Shown: positions 33,068 to 43,905, numbered from the stretch's first letter. The stretch: 64,000 nucleotides of DNA from Phascolarctos cinereus (GCF_002099425.1 NW_018343973.1:2112501-2176500), one strand, 5' to 3'. Numbers and translations: made by a program. Notes: generated by a model from the sequence alone, not told the origin.

Positions 33068-33427
33068 AATAAATGGTTGCTTCCTTCTTTCCTTCTTTTT
33101 GCCTCAAGACACAGAGCTTTGCAAGCTGGCTGCTTTCTGTGGCTGCCTCTAGTTGAACTGGAAGATTATTCTGCCCTGTTTGTTGGTAGGCCCTGCTTCC
33201 TATTGCCTGTGGGCTTCTGGCTGACCTCTTCTGTCAGAAGACACTGTAGGTTCTCATTGGGTTTTCTGATCTGATCTTTATTCTGTCTGGTGCACCCTTC
33301 AGGGTTTTGTTGGACTAGGCATTTGGGAGTTGGATGGTCTACCTCCTATTCAAGTGACCATCTTCCATTTTAAACACTTTCCTTGCATCATTCCAAATTG
33401 AAATCTAATCCTTACTAATTTTTTTTT

Positions 33428-33565
33428 TTATGGATAAAGAAAGAGAAACTCAGAGAAGTTAACCCAGAGAACTTGCCCCAGGGTCACACTGATAGTAAGG
33501 GCATAGCCAAGATTCAAACCCAAGTCCTTTGACTCCAAATCCAGTGCATTTTTCATGCTATCTTT
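33428..33565 (-). mobile_element. MIR SINE
   Basis: 'gagaagttaacccagagaac', 'ccagggtcacactgatagta' and 'caagtcctttgactccaaat' mark the antisense core and head. Confidence 0.7.
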
Positions 33566-35256
33566 GGTAACCTTATCTTAGTTGATGTATCAATAACCTC
33601 TAACCTATGCTCTCTGACTTACATTTCTCTCCTGATTGGCCTTTCTCAGTAGGACTATAAACAATGGTGGTATTCGTGCGCTATCTGATGTCTCATTTAT
33701 ACCTAAAAATGAGGTATACAGTACAACCCAAACACTCCAAGTTTCCACGTTGTTTTCTTAAATACTCAGATACCCCAGTATATCTAATGATGCTAAAAAT
33801 GAGAAAAATAAAAAGTGCCAAATTGACCTTGAAAATATCAGCTCATGAGACTCTACTAGAGAACTGGCAGAATCACAACTGGTCAAGTGTTTAAGTGGTT
33901 TAATGAAGATTTGGAGCATTGTTCTAGGCTAAAACTCAGGATAGAGAGACACAAGAAACCCAGGCAGTTATCCTCAGCTTCATGTTTGTAAGGGTCCACC
34001 CTTCTCTTAGTAACAAAGGTGTGCTAGAGCTAGCTGTAACCAGTTAAACTATCAGTGTGAGCATTTATACCTCAGAAATCAGCAAATGTTATAAATCAAG
34101 ACCTGAGTTATTGCCTTGTTGATTGTCTAAACTTAAGAAAGTAATGTAGAAAATGTTGATTGATAATGCAGATTTAACTTAAAAGTGTGTCCTGCATACA
34201 TTTTTTTAAAAGAAAGCTGATTTTTAAATTTACCTGCATATTCCTGCTTAGTAATATCTACCAAGAGGCCTTTATTTCTGAAACTGGGGACATGTGTTGC
34301 TGCCTGAGGTAGTAATGAGGCATATTGACATCCTTTGAGATACCTTTGTTTGTCTCACTTAAGCTTGGAATACCCACTACCTAGGCCCTTGATTTCTTGT
34401 GTCTTCAGGATTTTACAGTGAGTTGGATTGTCTGAGCTCCTGGTATTGCATAGTGACCACTGGAATGGGATTGGTATGGAACATTAATGCCCAGTTAATT
34501 ATCCTTGACTAGCTGCTCAGTGGTTTTGGAAATCCAGGGACTTAAAAGCATCATTTGGGTTTACTTAAATTACCTGTTGAAAATATTCAACTTCAATTTT
34601 TCATCTCTGAAGTTTTCTTGAAAGTAAGTTAAACAAGTGGCAGAAGGTTTGATGGATCTGTGAATGTGCTATCTACCCCACTCTCAGTATAAAGAAAACC
34701 AAAGGTATCAGGCATTAAAAAACAGAAATTCATTTTTAATGTGGAATTGCCCAAGGATGAGCACACTGGGACACTGCAAGTATTGAAGTACAAGAGTGCC
34801 CATCTGTATAGGATTACTGAGCTGTATTTAAAGACTAAAGCCACATTGGTGTTAGGGGAGACAAAAAGGTAGTTTAGGGGAGGGGAGTTTTTGGAATAGA
34901 TGGAACAAAGAAGCAGGATGTTGGTGCAGGTCGAATTCCCAGGATTAGTTTAGGCTGGTTTAGGGTGGTCCCGGCTGTTCTAGGCACAGGGTTCAGTCAG
35001 AGGCAAACCCAGAGGTGCTTGGGTGAGAGCAAGACTTTGGTCCATGGTTCTCTTTGGTGATTGGTCAGCTCAGATCTTTCTCTAGAAATGAGAGTTCTTC
35101 TAGAGCTGCAGCAGAATCAAAGTCATTTTCATGGTGTTTCCTGAGATGATCATTCAGAAGGGTAGAGTTGATATGGTGAGCAAAAATTAGATGAGAAGTG
35201 TCTTTGTCAGGCATCCACAGCCACAGGGCTCTCATTTTTGCCTGTCACATAGAAAG
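33566..35256. other. Intronic, largely unassigned
   Basis: About 1.7 kb holds no repeat that I recognise and no exon. The plus frame at 33664-33894 has no known domain. It may be unique intron or an unclassified old transposon. Confidence 0.4.
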
Positions 35257-35258
35257 TA

Positions 35259-35552
35259 CAGTTATCCCTTCCACATCACAACTTTCCCTATTGACATTCT
35301 GATATGTCATGGGTTGGCATAAGAAATAAAATGGGAATTTTTTGGCAATTTTGTAGAAGCAGCAGACAGCACAGAGCTTTTGACCAAATACTTGACTCAG
35401 ATTTTAGAATAAGGTACTGTAAACACCCATAAAATAAAAAGAATTCAGACTTCTTCTCTTGTACAAAAAGAGGGCCAAAAAATTTTACGTGGATTTTCCA
35501 GGTCGCTGGTGCGCTGTACCCCTAGCCCCCCAAAATGTGGAAGGGAAAACTG
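35259..35552. mobile_element. Tc1/mariner-like MITE with TA duplication
   Basis: The ends 'cagttatcccttccacat' (35259) and 'atgtggaagggaaaactg' (to 35552) are inverted repeats with one mismatch, each bordered by TA (35257-35258 and 35553-35554). Its length is 294 bp and it has no coding capacity. The structure fits a pogo/Tigger-type non-autonomous element. Confidence 0.8.
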
Positions 35553-35555
35553 TAA

Positions 35556-35842
35556 AGTGTTATTGCATGTGGTGGTGTGGATCTTTAGTCCCTGCTACTG
35601 AGGAGGCTGAAGCTGGTGGGTATCTAGGGTATCTAGCACTAATATGCTAAGTATTTGGAAGGAAGAGGCCACTAGGTTGTCCAAGGAAAGGCTAACTGGA
35701 AAAGGGTGGAAATGGAGCAGATCAAACTTCCTGGGTAATCAGTACTGGCATTGAATCTGTGAGTGGCCACTGCACTTCCATGCTTGGTGAGATAGGGAGA
35801 CCCAGTCGGGAAAAAAAGAAAGGAAAGAAAAAAAAAGAAAAT
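35556..35842 (+). pseudogene. RN7SL: 7SL (SRP) RNA retropseudogene
   Basis: The sequence follows 7SL RNA at both ends: 'tagtccctgctactgaggag' and 'gctgaagctgg' (5' Alu domain), then 'actaggttgtccaaggaaag', 'ggaaatggagcagatcaaac' and 'gccactgcacttccatgc' (S domain and 3' Alu domain). Part of the middle is missing. An A-rich tail (35810-35842) shows it came through reverse transcription. It carries many changes and is not a working SRP RNA gene. Confidence 0.85.
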
Positions 35843-35924
35843 AAAGCACATAGGTTGTTAATTTGCACTAGTGTTAGGAAATGGTTTGGATTATAACCTT
35901 AAAAATAATGAGTTAGGAAAATAT

Positions 35925-36126
35925 GACATGGTGGACAGAGCATGGCCTGGAGTCATGAAGATCTGAGTTCAAACCAGCCTTAGACCCTTACTAGCTGTGT
36001 GACTGAGCAAGTCACTTAACTTCTGTTTGCCTCAGTTTCCTCATCTGTAAAATGAGGATAATAAAGGACCTACCTCCCAAGATTATTGTGAGCATCTCAG
36101 CTATTGTTAGCCATTTTATTATTATC
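35925..36126 (+). mobile_element. MIR SINE
   Basis: The order is head 'gacagagcatggcctggag', 'gtgtgactgagcaagtcac', 'cctcatctgtaaaatgagga' and tail 'tgttagccattttattatta'. Confidence 0.8.
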
Positions 36127-36964
36127 TTTTAAAAGCCCCAAAAAAGAGAGATTCAGGCAGTAGACTTTCAAACCCCCAAATGTTTCCCAGTATGCAGTTT
36201 CTAACCCCCACTACCACACGATATGGAGAAGAAGGAGGTGTAAGGGATTTTCTCCTAGTCTATTATTTCTTCTGTAGTACGTGGAGATGGATATGTTTAA
36301 AAGCTCCTGCTGGTTGGGATCCTGAAGAATTTTATATTTGGCCTTTGAGTTGTCTTGACAGCTAGTTAATATAGACATTTCTACAACTTCTAGGCTAACA
36401 GGCCCAAATAGAGCCAAAGTTCTCCTCCTCTCCTCCCCTCCGCTCTCTTCCCCTCCACTCCCCTCTCTTCTTTATTAGTAGCTTGTAGAAGCTTAGCCCT
36501 TTGTGCTTTCGTTAAAATTCTATTGTGACTCACAAAGGAGGAGTCAGAATCTTGGTTTCTTTCCAGTACTTTTTCTACATCTGTATACGAGTTGTGCTCC
36601 AGAAGCCAGCTGTTTTATTAGGACCCATTCAGAAGCTTTTCTGCAATATTTGCTTCTGATTGATTATATCTTTCCCTGGATTAAGTTGGATGCATTATGG
36701 ACCCCTATGGTTAAGAGTTGGTGACTCTGGATACTTATGCCAAAAATTGAAGGTGTTTCTTAAAGATGTCTCTGTGGAGTGGAATGTTGGAAGCCTCTGT
36801 CTTTCCTGGTTGCTAGAGTGATCAAGCCTTCAACTACTGTCCCCTTTCTGCTGTGAAAATAGCAATGATTCCATTAAAAGAGAGGACTTTGAGTTAGAAG
36901 GTGGACACATGGCAGATTACCAAAGTCTTTACAATGGAGTGATAATGACAATGATGATAATGAT
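36127..36964. other. Intronic, no recognised element
   Basis: A C/T-rich tract lies at 36420-36472. No exon is seen. Confidence 0.4.
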
Positions 36965-37080
36965 ATATATTATAGGACCAGACCTGTGATTTCACTGGTG
37001 TAGGACTGTAGGTAATACCTAGGGAGGGAGGAAACTCTCTTCCTAATGCAGATCAGGACTTGCATTTTATGTTAAGTATA
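36965..37080 (-). mobile_element. MIR-head SINE, tail fragment (alternative tail)
   Basis: 'accagacctgtgatttcact' and 'ggaaactctcttcctaatgc' match the tail seen at 51530-51760 next to a MIR-like core. Confidence 0.5.
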
Positions 37081-37276
37081 TAGTAAATTTAATGTACTAC
37101 TTTCAAAGCTTTTCTGCTTGTCTGTGTTTTCTTTCTGAATTTCTCTTCAATTTTATGGATTAAAAAAAAATTCAATGACCCTCCTTTCTTCTTTTGTGAC
37201 AATACTATTGCTAGCCCTTTCTTTGTGCCCTTAATTCTCCCCAATCAAAAAAGGAGAAAAACAAAATAAAAAAAAA

Positions 37277-37341
37277 TTTATCTATATCTATATCTATACT
37301 TGCATATAAACCTATGTATGTGTATAGATATACATATATTA

Positions 37342-37426
<85 letters not shown>

Positions 37427-37430
37427 TAGT
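37277..37430 (+). repeat. Compound (TATC)n(TG)n(TA)n microsatellite
   Basis: TATC-rich sequence is followed by about 20 TG and 18 TA units. The ORFs through it are artefacts. Confidence 0.95.
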
Positions 37431-37477
37431 CAAGGAAAACAAATTCTCACATTGGTCATGTTCAAAAATTTGTCTCA

Positions 37478-37625
37478 GAGCAGCTAGGTGGCACAGTGGA
37501 TAGAGCACCAGCCTTGAAGTCAGGAGGACCTGAGTTCAAATCTGCCCTCAGACCAAACACTTGACACTTAACTAGCAGTGTGACCCTGGGCAAGTCACTT
37601 AACCCCAATTACCTAAAAATTAAAA
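37478..37625 (+). mobile_element. A-tailed SINE
   Basis: A complete copy from 'gcagctaggtggcacagtgg' to 'ccccaattacctaaaaatta'. The flanks share 'ttgtctc'. Confidence 0.93.
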
Positions 37626-37629
37626 AAAA

Positions 37630-38750
37630 TTGTCTCTCATTCTGCAGCTAACAGGAAAAAGTGGATAACCTGCTTTATCACTGGTCCTCTCAAGTCATGA
37701 TTGGCCATTTCATTGAACAAATATTTAAAGTGTTTCAAATTTGTTTTTCTTTTAAATATTACTACTATATAAATAGTTTTGGTTCTGCTCATTTTACCTT
37801 TAATCAGTTCATATAAATCTTCCCAAATTTTCCCCAAACTGCCCTTTTCATTGTTCCTTCCTTACGGAGCAAAAATAGTTCATTATATTCACATTCCATA
37901 ATTTTGTTCAGCTTTTTTCAATAGGTAGCTATGCCTTTAGTTTCTAGATCTTTGCCACAATAAATAGAGCTGTTATTAGTATTTTTGTAAATATGGCTTT
38001 TCACCCTCCTTTTTCTATTAATCATTTTGGAGACATACAACTAATAGGGTATTACTGGATCAAAAGGTATACAGTTTAATGGCTTTTGGAGTACAATTCC
38101 AAATTGCTTTCCATAATGGCTTAATCAATTCATAGTTTCATTAACAATGTACCTGTTAGCGTACCTGTTTTTCCTCAGTTTCTTCAACAACTGTCATTTT
38201 CCTTTTTAAAATTTTTTTGTCAATATGATGAATGTGAAATAGAACATCATTTTTTAAAAAAAATTAACTTCTCTAGTAATTATTTGAAACATTTCTTTTT
38301 AAGATTTTTCTTTTTTTAATATGGCTGTTGATAAGTTGAATTTCTTCCTTCAACAGCTATCTATTCATATTCTTTGGTCATTTAACTATTGGGGAATGGC
38401 TTTTGTTCTTATATATTTTTGAATCAGTTCTTACATATCTTGGACATGAAACCTTTATCAGAGAAACTATTGCAAAGGTTTTTTCCCCCAGCTACTTGTT
38501 TCTCTTCTAATTTTAACTGCATTGATTTTGTTCGTGGAAAAACTTTTAAATTTCATGCAATCAAAATTATCCATTGATTCTCTTTATTACTTGTTTGGTC
38601 ACTCATACTTCCACTAGCCATAGCCATTTCTTACACTTCGTTATGTTGTGACCTTTTATACTTAAATCATATATTCATTTGGGACTCATCTACTAAAATG
38701 CTTTCCAGTTTTCTTGGCTTTTGTCAAACAGTGAGGCAGGAACAATGAAG
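37630..38750 (-). mobile_element. Old L1, ORF2 C-terminal region
   Basis: The plus strand here is the antisense of the mammalian L1 section encoding FSDKGFMSKIY and SHIKK (for example 'gaaacctttatcagagaaac' and 'actattggggaatggc'). Frames are broken by many stops. Confidence 0.65.
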
Positions 38751-38929
38751 GCTATATTTAGCTTTAAGAGACTAGTTTGGAAAGTCCTGAAACATTATTG
38801 CTACCTATAACGTGTAGCACTTTTCATTTCAGGATCCTTTGCCATGAAAACCCCAAATGGGGTCATAAAAAGTCAGATACGGCTAAAACAACTGATCAAC
38901 ATTTATTAAGACAAAAATTTCAAAATAAA

Positions 38930-39095
38930 ATTATAGAGCTCAATCCTCTCATTTTACAGATGAGAAAACTGAGGTAGAGAGAGGTCAAGTGATTTGCCTA
39001 AAGTCACACAGATAATGAGTAGCAGAGCCAGTATCTTGAATCCAGGTTCTTGGACTCTCAATCCAGCACCCTTTCCACAATACCATGCTGCCTTC
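38930..39095 (-). mobile_element. MIR SINE
   Basis: 'cattttacagatgagaaaac', 'gatttgcctaaagtcacaca' and 'gaatccaggttcttggactc' give the antisense core and head. Confidence 0.8.
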
Positions 39096-39554
39096 CTACA
39101 ACAAAAGAATTTTAAAGACTTGACTAACATTTACATTTTTTAAAAAACATTTAAATTTATTGTTAATCCTATTCACCATCCCTAATGAAAACTGGCAAAG
39201 TAAAATGGGGGAAATCCAGTATATTAAAAAAATAAATTATTATCTTTACAAACCTAGTTTTCCTTGTATTCATGCCCCTCCCCTCTCCCAAAGGACCATT
39301 CCTTATAACATAGAAGGAAGTGAGAGAAAATTCAGCAAAACTGATCAACACATTGAAACATCAGTCTTATATACAGTGCTATGCAGTCACAGACTCCCAC
39401 TTCTGCAAAGGAGTGAAGAGATATCTTCTCATATCTCCTCAGTGAGCTTAAGTTTATTCTTTACAGAAATCCAGCATATCTTAACACTCTTAGGGAACCA
39501 ACATAGTGGCAAAAGAAGAGTGAAGAAGACAGTGTTAATTATGCACATTTTCCT
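39096..39554. other. Intronic, no recognised element
   Basis: The plus frame at 39160-39660 (166 aa) starts on a non-ATG codon, runs into a SINE and shows no domain, so I do not call a gene. Confidence 0.4.
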
Positions 39555-39715
39555 CCTTCTTGTTGTTCCTTCTTCATTCTCTAAGAGAACCAATGGCTTC
39601 ACTAGGGTGATATTTTCACTTGCAAATGAATTGGATTTAAGGGAAGCACAGTTTTGTTAAGTCATAAGCCTCAGTCTTTCCTCCAGAGTCAGCAAGTCCA
39701 GTGACAAGATATAAA
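39555..39715 (-). mobile_element. SINE with RTE-like LINE tail
   Basis: The order is (TTG)n, 'ttcttcattctctaagagaa', 'acttgcaaatgaattggatt', 'cctccagagtcagcaagtcc'. It is the same family as 2521-2810, without an inserted SINE. Confidence 0.7.
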
Positions 39716-39990
39716 TAATAATAACAATAATAATAACTAGCATTTATATAGTGCCTACTATGCACCAGGCCCTGTACTAAGTGCTTTTACAAATATTATT
39801 CCATATGAGCCTCACAACAACCCTAGGAGGTAGATGCTATTATTCTTCCCTTTTTATAGATGAGTAAACTGAAGAAGAAAAATTAAGTGACTTGCCTGAG
39901 GTCACAAAGCTAGTAAGTGTCTGAGGCTAGATTTGAAGTCAGATTTTCCTGACTCTAGGTTCAGTGCTGTATCCTCTGTATCATCTAATG
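39716..39990 (-). mobile_element. MIR SINE, full length
   Basis: (AAT)n, 'agcatttatatagtgcctac', 'gatgagtaaactgaag' and 'cctgactctaggttcagtgc' run from tail to head. Confidence 0.82.
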
Positions 39991-40004
39991 AGTGCTGCTT
40001 TTGA

Positions 40005-40110
40005 AATTAGGATACCCAAGCTCATATTCTAGTTGACACTATTTGACCTGCACAAGTCACTTAACCAATTTAAGCCTTAATTTCCTTATCTATAAAATGG
40101 GTATTATAAT
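40005..40110 (+). mobile_element. MIR SINE fragment
   Basis: 'cctgcacaagtcacttaacc' and 'ttatctataaaatgggta' mark the core of an old copy. Confidence 0.6.
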
Positions 40111-40114
40111 CTGG

Positions 40115-40400
40115 GCATTTAACAAGGACTTATTTAACACCAACTAGGTGCCATCCATTGTACTAGGCTCAGGGACACAAATAAAAAAAGATAGTCTTTG
40201 CCCTCAAAGAATTTGTATTCTAAGGAAGAAGAGCAACTATGCACATATATAGACATATACAAAACACATGTAAAACAGATACAAGATCGCCTCACAGGGG
40301 AAGAGGCTAGCAGCTGGAAAAGCAGGGGAAGGTCTGATACAGAATACGGTGCTTGACTATTGAAACCAACCAGGAATTCTAAGAGGGTGAAGTAAGGAAG
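40115..40400 (-). mobile_element. L2 LINE 3' end
   Basis: 'gacttatttaacaccaacta' and 'tttgccctcaaagaatttg' are antisense of the L2 3' end, as at 15616-15720. The plus-oriented L2 that follows is a separate copy. Confidence 0.6.
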
Positions 40401-40419
40401 GGTGCATTTCAGGCTTGTG

Positions 40420-41243
40420 GCCCAGTCTGACCAATCCTTCTTAATCTCCTTTGCTGGATCTTGGTCCAGGTCATGCCCAGTAATCATAGTTGTTCCCAAA
40501 GGCTCTGTGCTGTGTGAGATCTCTTCTATGCTACGTCCTTTGGTAATCTCTCATCAGTTCCCATGGAATCACTTATCATCTCTATGGAGATGATTCTCAG
40601 ATCTGTTTACTCAGCCGTAACAACTTTCCTGAGATCCGGTCTCACATCTCCAACTGTCTGCTGGACATCTGGAACTGAATGTCCTGTAGATATCTCAACA
40701 TGTCCAAAATGGAATTCCTTACCTTCCCCTCCCCCGTCTTTTGCTCCCCCTCCATAACCAATAAATTGTTTTTTAAGTATATTTTTATCTATTTCATTAA
40801 ATATTCCCCATTTGCATGTAAAAATATTTTAACAATCATTTAAAAACTGAGTTCCAAATTCTCTCCCTCTTTCCCACCCCTCCTTGCTCCTTGAGAAGGC
40901 AAGTAATTTGATAATGATTCTATATGTGAAGTCATGGAAAATATTTCCATATTAGCCATCTTGCAAAAGAAAATGCAAGCAAAAGCAACCCAAGAAAAAT
41001 AAAAAAAAAAGGTATGCTTCAATCTGTATTCAGAGTTCCCCATTTCTTCTCTTTGGAGGTGAATAGCATTTTGACCAATTATTTGTTAAAACCTGTTGAT
41101 TCTACCTTTGTAGGATCTCTTGTATACTCACTTTTCTCTCCTCTGACAGTGTCATCCCTCTCATCTCATGTCTGGACTATTGTAGTAACCTTCTGATTGG
41201 TCTCCTGACTCAAATATATCCACATTCTAGTCCATCTACCTGT
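40420..41243 (+). mobile_element. L2 LINE, split by an L1 3' end
   Basis: 'ctctatggagatgattctca', 'caactgtctgctggacatct' and 'caacatgtccaaaatgga' (40560-40715) are L2 ORF2. It continues at 41088 with 'cctgttgattctacctttg' and 'ctggactattgtagtaacc'. The interruption is 40771-41073. Confidence 0.78.
40771..41073 (-). mobile_element. L1 3' end inserted in L2
   Basis: This is about 300 bp of antisense L1 3' UTR ('gagttccaaattctctccct' and similar) with its A tail at the left. The flanks 'accaataaattgtt' (40757-40770) and 'accaattatttgtt' (41074-41087) are a target duplication with two mismatches. Confidence 0.85.
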
Positions 41244-41405
41244 AATCCTTGCTACTAAAGGAGGCCGAGGCTGGTGGTGGATTGCTTGAGTTTAGGCATT
41301 CTGAGCTGCAGTAGGGCTAAAGCCTTGTTGTATTAAGTACCTCACAAATCTGTTGAGTCCCTGGGAATATGGGAGGTTGAAACAAAGTGGCATAGGATTT
41401 CAAGG
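41243..41405 (+). pseudogene. RN7SL: Partial 7SL (SRP) RNA retropseudogene
   Basis: 'tgtaatccttgctactaaag', 'gaggccgaggctgg' and 'gattgcttgagtttaggca' follow the 5' Alu domain. 'gtattaagtac' and 'gggaatatgggaggttg' follow the start of the S domain. The remainder is absent or too diverged. It interrupts the L2. Confidence 0.75.
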
Positions 41406-41924
41406 GAGGGAGGCTAGTTCTTTCCAATGAACAGAATGAATTTGAAATATACCTTGAAAGATGGTTAGAGTTCAAATAGGTAGATAAGAAAGTGAAGGGC
41501 ATCCATGAAAGTGTAAAGGTTGAGGAGAGTTGATAACGGCAGTAGTGAATAGACTAGTTTGGCTGGCTCTTATATGTAGGGAGCAGTGAGAAATGAAGCT
41601 GCAATGAAAGCTGTAGAGGGTCTTGAATACCAGGATCCTATTAGGAATGGTGTTCTTGATCCATTTATAGTAGAATGCAAAGCCCAGTAGAGATTTATTC
41701 TGATTCACTTACTGCCATCATGACAAATGACATGTATTTCCAATATTGTTGCCTGGGTTAAGGCAGTAATTTCTACCCTATTTAAGAGCTGAAACTTCAT
41801 TTCTTTGGTGCTAATAATAGTCCAAATAGAAGAGCTAACTATAGACTAATGCAATTTAATACTGAATCTCCTTTCTACAACCCGTTGACTGTAGAGATTG
41901 TATGACTTTTTAAGGTAACAGGAT
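41406..41924. other. Intronic, perhaps degraded L2
   Basis: 'gagggtcttgaataccaggat' and 'gtagagatttattctgat' recall antisense L2 as in 16010-16080, but the match is weak. Confidence 0.35.
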
Positions 41925-42090
41925 TTCATGCTAGAAAGTAACCTTAAAGATTCTATAATATTAACATCTCATTTTATAAATGTTGAAACTTAAGCCTAGA
42001 GAGGTGAAGTGATTTGCCCAAGATCACACAGGTAGTAAACAGTAGAGCAGGAATTCCAACCCATGTCCCCTGACTTCATATCCAGTACTT
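41925..42090 (-). mobile_element. MIR SINE
   Basis: 'gaagtgatttgcccaagatc', 'acacaggtagtaaacagtag' and 'catgtcccctgacttcatat' are the antisense core and head. Confidence 0.75.
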
Positions 42091-42477
42091 GCATTCCAAA
42101 GGTGAGTCAGTCCCTGGGCACCAACAGGTGGATTACAATGGTATGTTCAGAGGTGTGTTTACTTTCTTCAGAAGACTTACCTGTAATAACAAGATGGCAA
42201 TTCTGCAGTCCTTCTAAAATTTGGAGATTATTTTTAGGGGCATGGGAAAGATATAATTTTTTTGAATAGCAAAAGCCCAACCCCAAAGAATTGATTTGTA
42301 TAAAATTTCAAGTACTTTTATGAAGTATATAAACTATGGCTTCATGGTTCCTGGCAGAGTTTCCCAGTGTGGCAGACCATTGCTGGTAAAGTAAAAACTT
42401 AGGCTCTACAGGCTACTGAGCAAATGGCCAGTGTCAGAGAAGCCTGAACCTGATTTGTATTAAATGATTTTAAAAAA
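42091..42477. other. Intronic, no recognised element
   Basis: Nothing assigned. Confidence 0.4.
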
Positions 42478-42665
42478 TTATAGCTTACATTTGTTTAGTG
42501 CTTTGTAGTTATAGAGGGCTTTCATGCTTTATCTCATCTAATCCTCATGTCAATCTTATGAGGTAGGTAGTGTATAAATTCATTTTCTTATCTTAGAGAT
42601 GAGGAAACTAAGCCTCTGAGGGATGAAATAATTGGCCCAAGAGTCTCACATCTAATACAGGGTTG
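42478..42665 (-). mobile_element. MIR SINE
   Basis: 'cttacatttgtttagtgctt', 'atctcatctaatcctcatgt' and 'gagatgaggaaactaagcc' mark a tail-to-core MIR. Confidence 0.72.
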
Positions 42666-42689
42666 GGACTATTTCTTAACTTACGTGGG

Positions 42690-42770
42690 CTACAGTTTCT
42701 TCATCTGTGAAATTAGGAACCTTAGATGATCTCTTCTATTTCTAAATCTTATGAATTTATGGACTAGAAT
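42690..42770 (+). mobile_element. MIR SINE fragment
   Basis: 'cagtttcttcatctgtgaaa' and 'gatgatctcttctatttcta' are a MIR core and tail. Confidence 0.5.
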
Positions 42771-42892
42771 CCTGATTCCATGGTTCTAGGTCAGTGCTGT
42801 TTCCACCTGCATCATGCTACCTTTTCCATGGACATCATACAATTAAATTATCATCTGAGGGTAGTCTTTTTACTTTTCTTCCTGATATATGT

Positions 42893-42920
42893 GTGTGTGT
42901 GTGTGTGTGATATATATATG
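42893..42920 (+). repeat. (GT)n/(TA)n short microsatellite
   Basis: About eight GT units followed by TATATA. Confidence 0.9.
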
Positions 42921-43164
42921 TATGTTTGTGGTCAATTATAAAGTCTAACCTTGATTGAGGGGTGGCAGCTGTTAACATAACTACTGTTTAGGGAGCAGCG
43001 ATTTCTTTCCCTTCCCCTCACCCCAAAAAACCAAGCCAAAGCCAAAACCAAAATTACCAGCTCACTCACCCCAGTGGATCCCTGACATGGATAATTATTT
43101 TGGAATGCTGTAAAACCTTATTTCAGACTAATTGGTAAGAAGCTAGTTTGAATTATAGAACGTT

Positions 43165-43325
43165 GCAGCATGGTATAAAGGAATGATCATTGAGTCACCT
43201 GGATTGAAATCTTATCCTTGCCATTACTAACTGTCAGAACTTGGGTAAAACCCTTATCCTATGTGGGCCTCTGTTTCTTTTCTTGTAAAATGAAGGGGTT
43301 GGACTAGATCTCCAAGATCATTATA
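43165..43325 (+). mobile_element. MIR SINE
   Basis: 'gagtcacctggattgaaat', 'cttgtaaaatgaaggggttg' and 'gactagatctccaagatc' give a MIR variant with the 'ggactagatga' tail. Confidence 0.7.
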
Positions 43326-43640
43326 AGAAGAAATCTTTTTGTTTATTAACGTAATCACAATCAACATGCAAACATTTCAATAAAAAAGAGAACAAAAAGA
43401 TGGTAATATAGGAACCTATGGACTTCTGTTATATGTAGGTTTTTAAAAAACATGTCTATAAAATTTATATAGAAACAGCATGATATATAACTGATATATC
43501 AGCAAGCCAGGAAGGCAACTCTCAAAGATTATAAATTATAGTGAGAATATGCATTGATGGAAGAAATTTACTAGTCCAGAAATTCCCTCTATCGATGAGG
43601 TCACAAGTTCTTTCCATTGGTATTAAATTGGTCCTCCCTT

Positions 43641-43905
43641 AGAGGCAGGTAGGTAGTGTAGTGGATTGAGAGTTGGGCCTGAAGTCCCCATGACCTAAAT
43701 TCAAATCTGGCCTCAGACACTTACTAGCTGTTTGACCCAGGGCAAGTCACTTAACCCTGTTTACCTCAGTTTCCTCAACTGTAAAATGTAGATAATAGCA
43801 CCAACCTCTCATAGTTGTGAGGACTAAATGATATAATAATTGTAAATAGCACTTAGCATAGTTTCTGACACATAGTAAGCCCTGTGTAAACATATGTGCT
43901 TATTC
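43641..43905 (+). mobile_element. MIR SINE, full length
   Basis: Head 'ggcaggtaggtagtgtagtg', core 'ccctgtttacctcagtttcc' and tail 'gacacatagtaagccctgtg' are all present. Confidence 0.85.

Larger units (their letters stand above)
30770..33370 (-). mobile_element. Third, older HAL1 copy
   Basis: The minus strand encodes ILPVARWKQFKYLKTIVSIT and later IGLQSK, aligning with ILQAARKKQFKYCGTTIRIT...IGLQPR of the HAL1 at 16937-19815. Regions 31740-32160 follow the antisense coiled-coil section and 32270-32610 the 5' UTR. The copy is interrupted by a MIR and a SINE and has lost its frame throughout. The left and right limits are estimates. Confidence 0.65.

Noticed and set aside
39160-39660. 166-residue plus-strand open frame
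   Set aside because: Non-ATG start, end inside a SINE, no recognisable domain and no exon signals.
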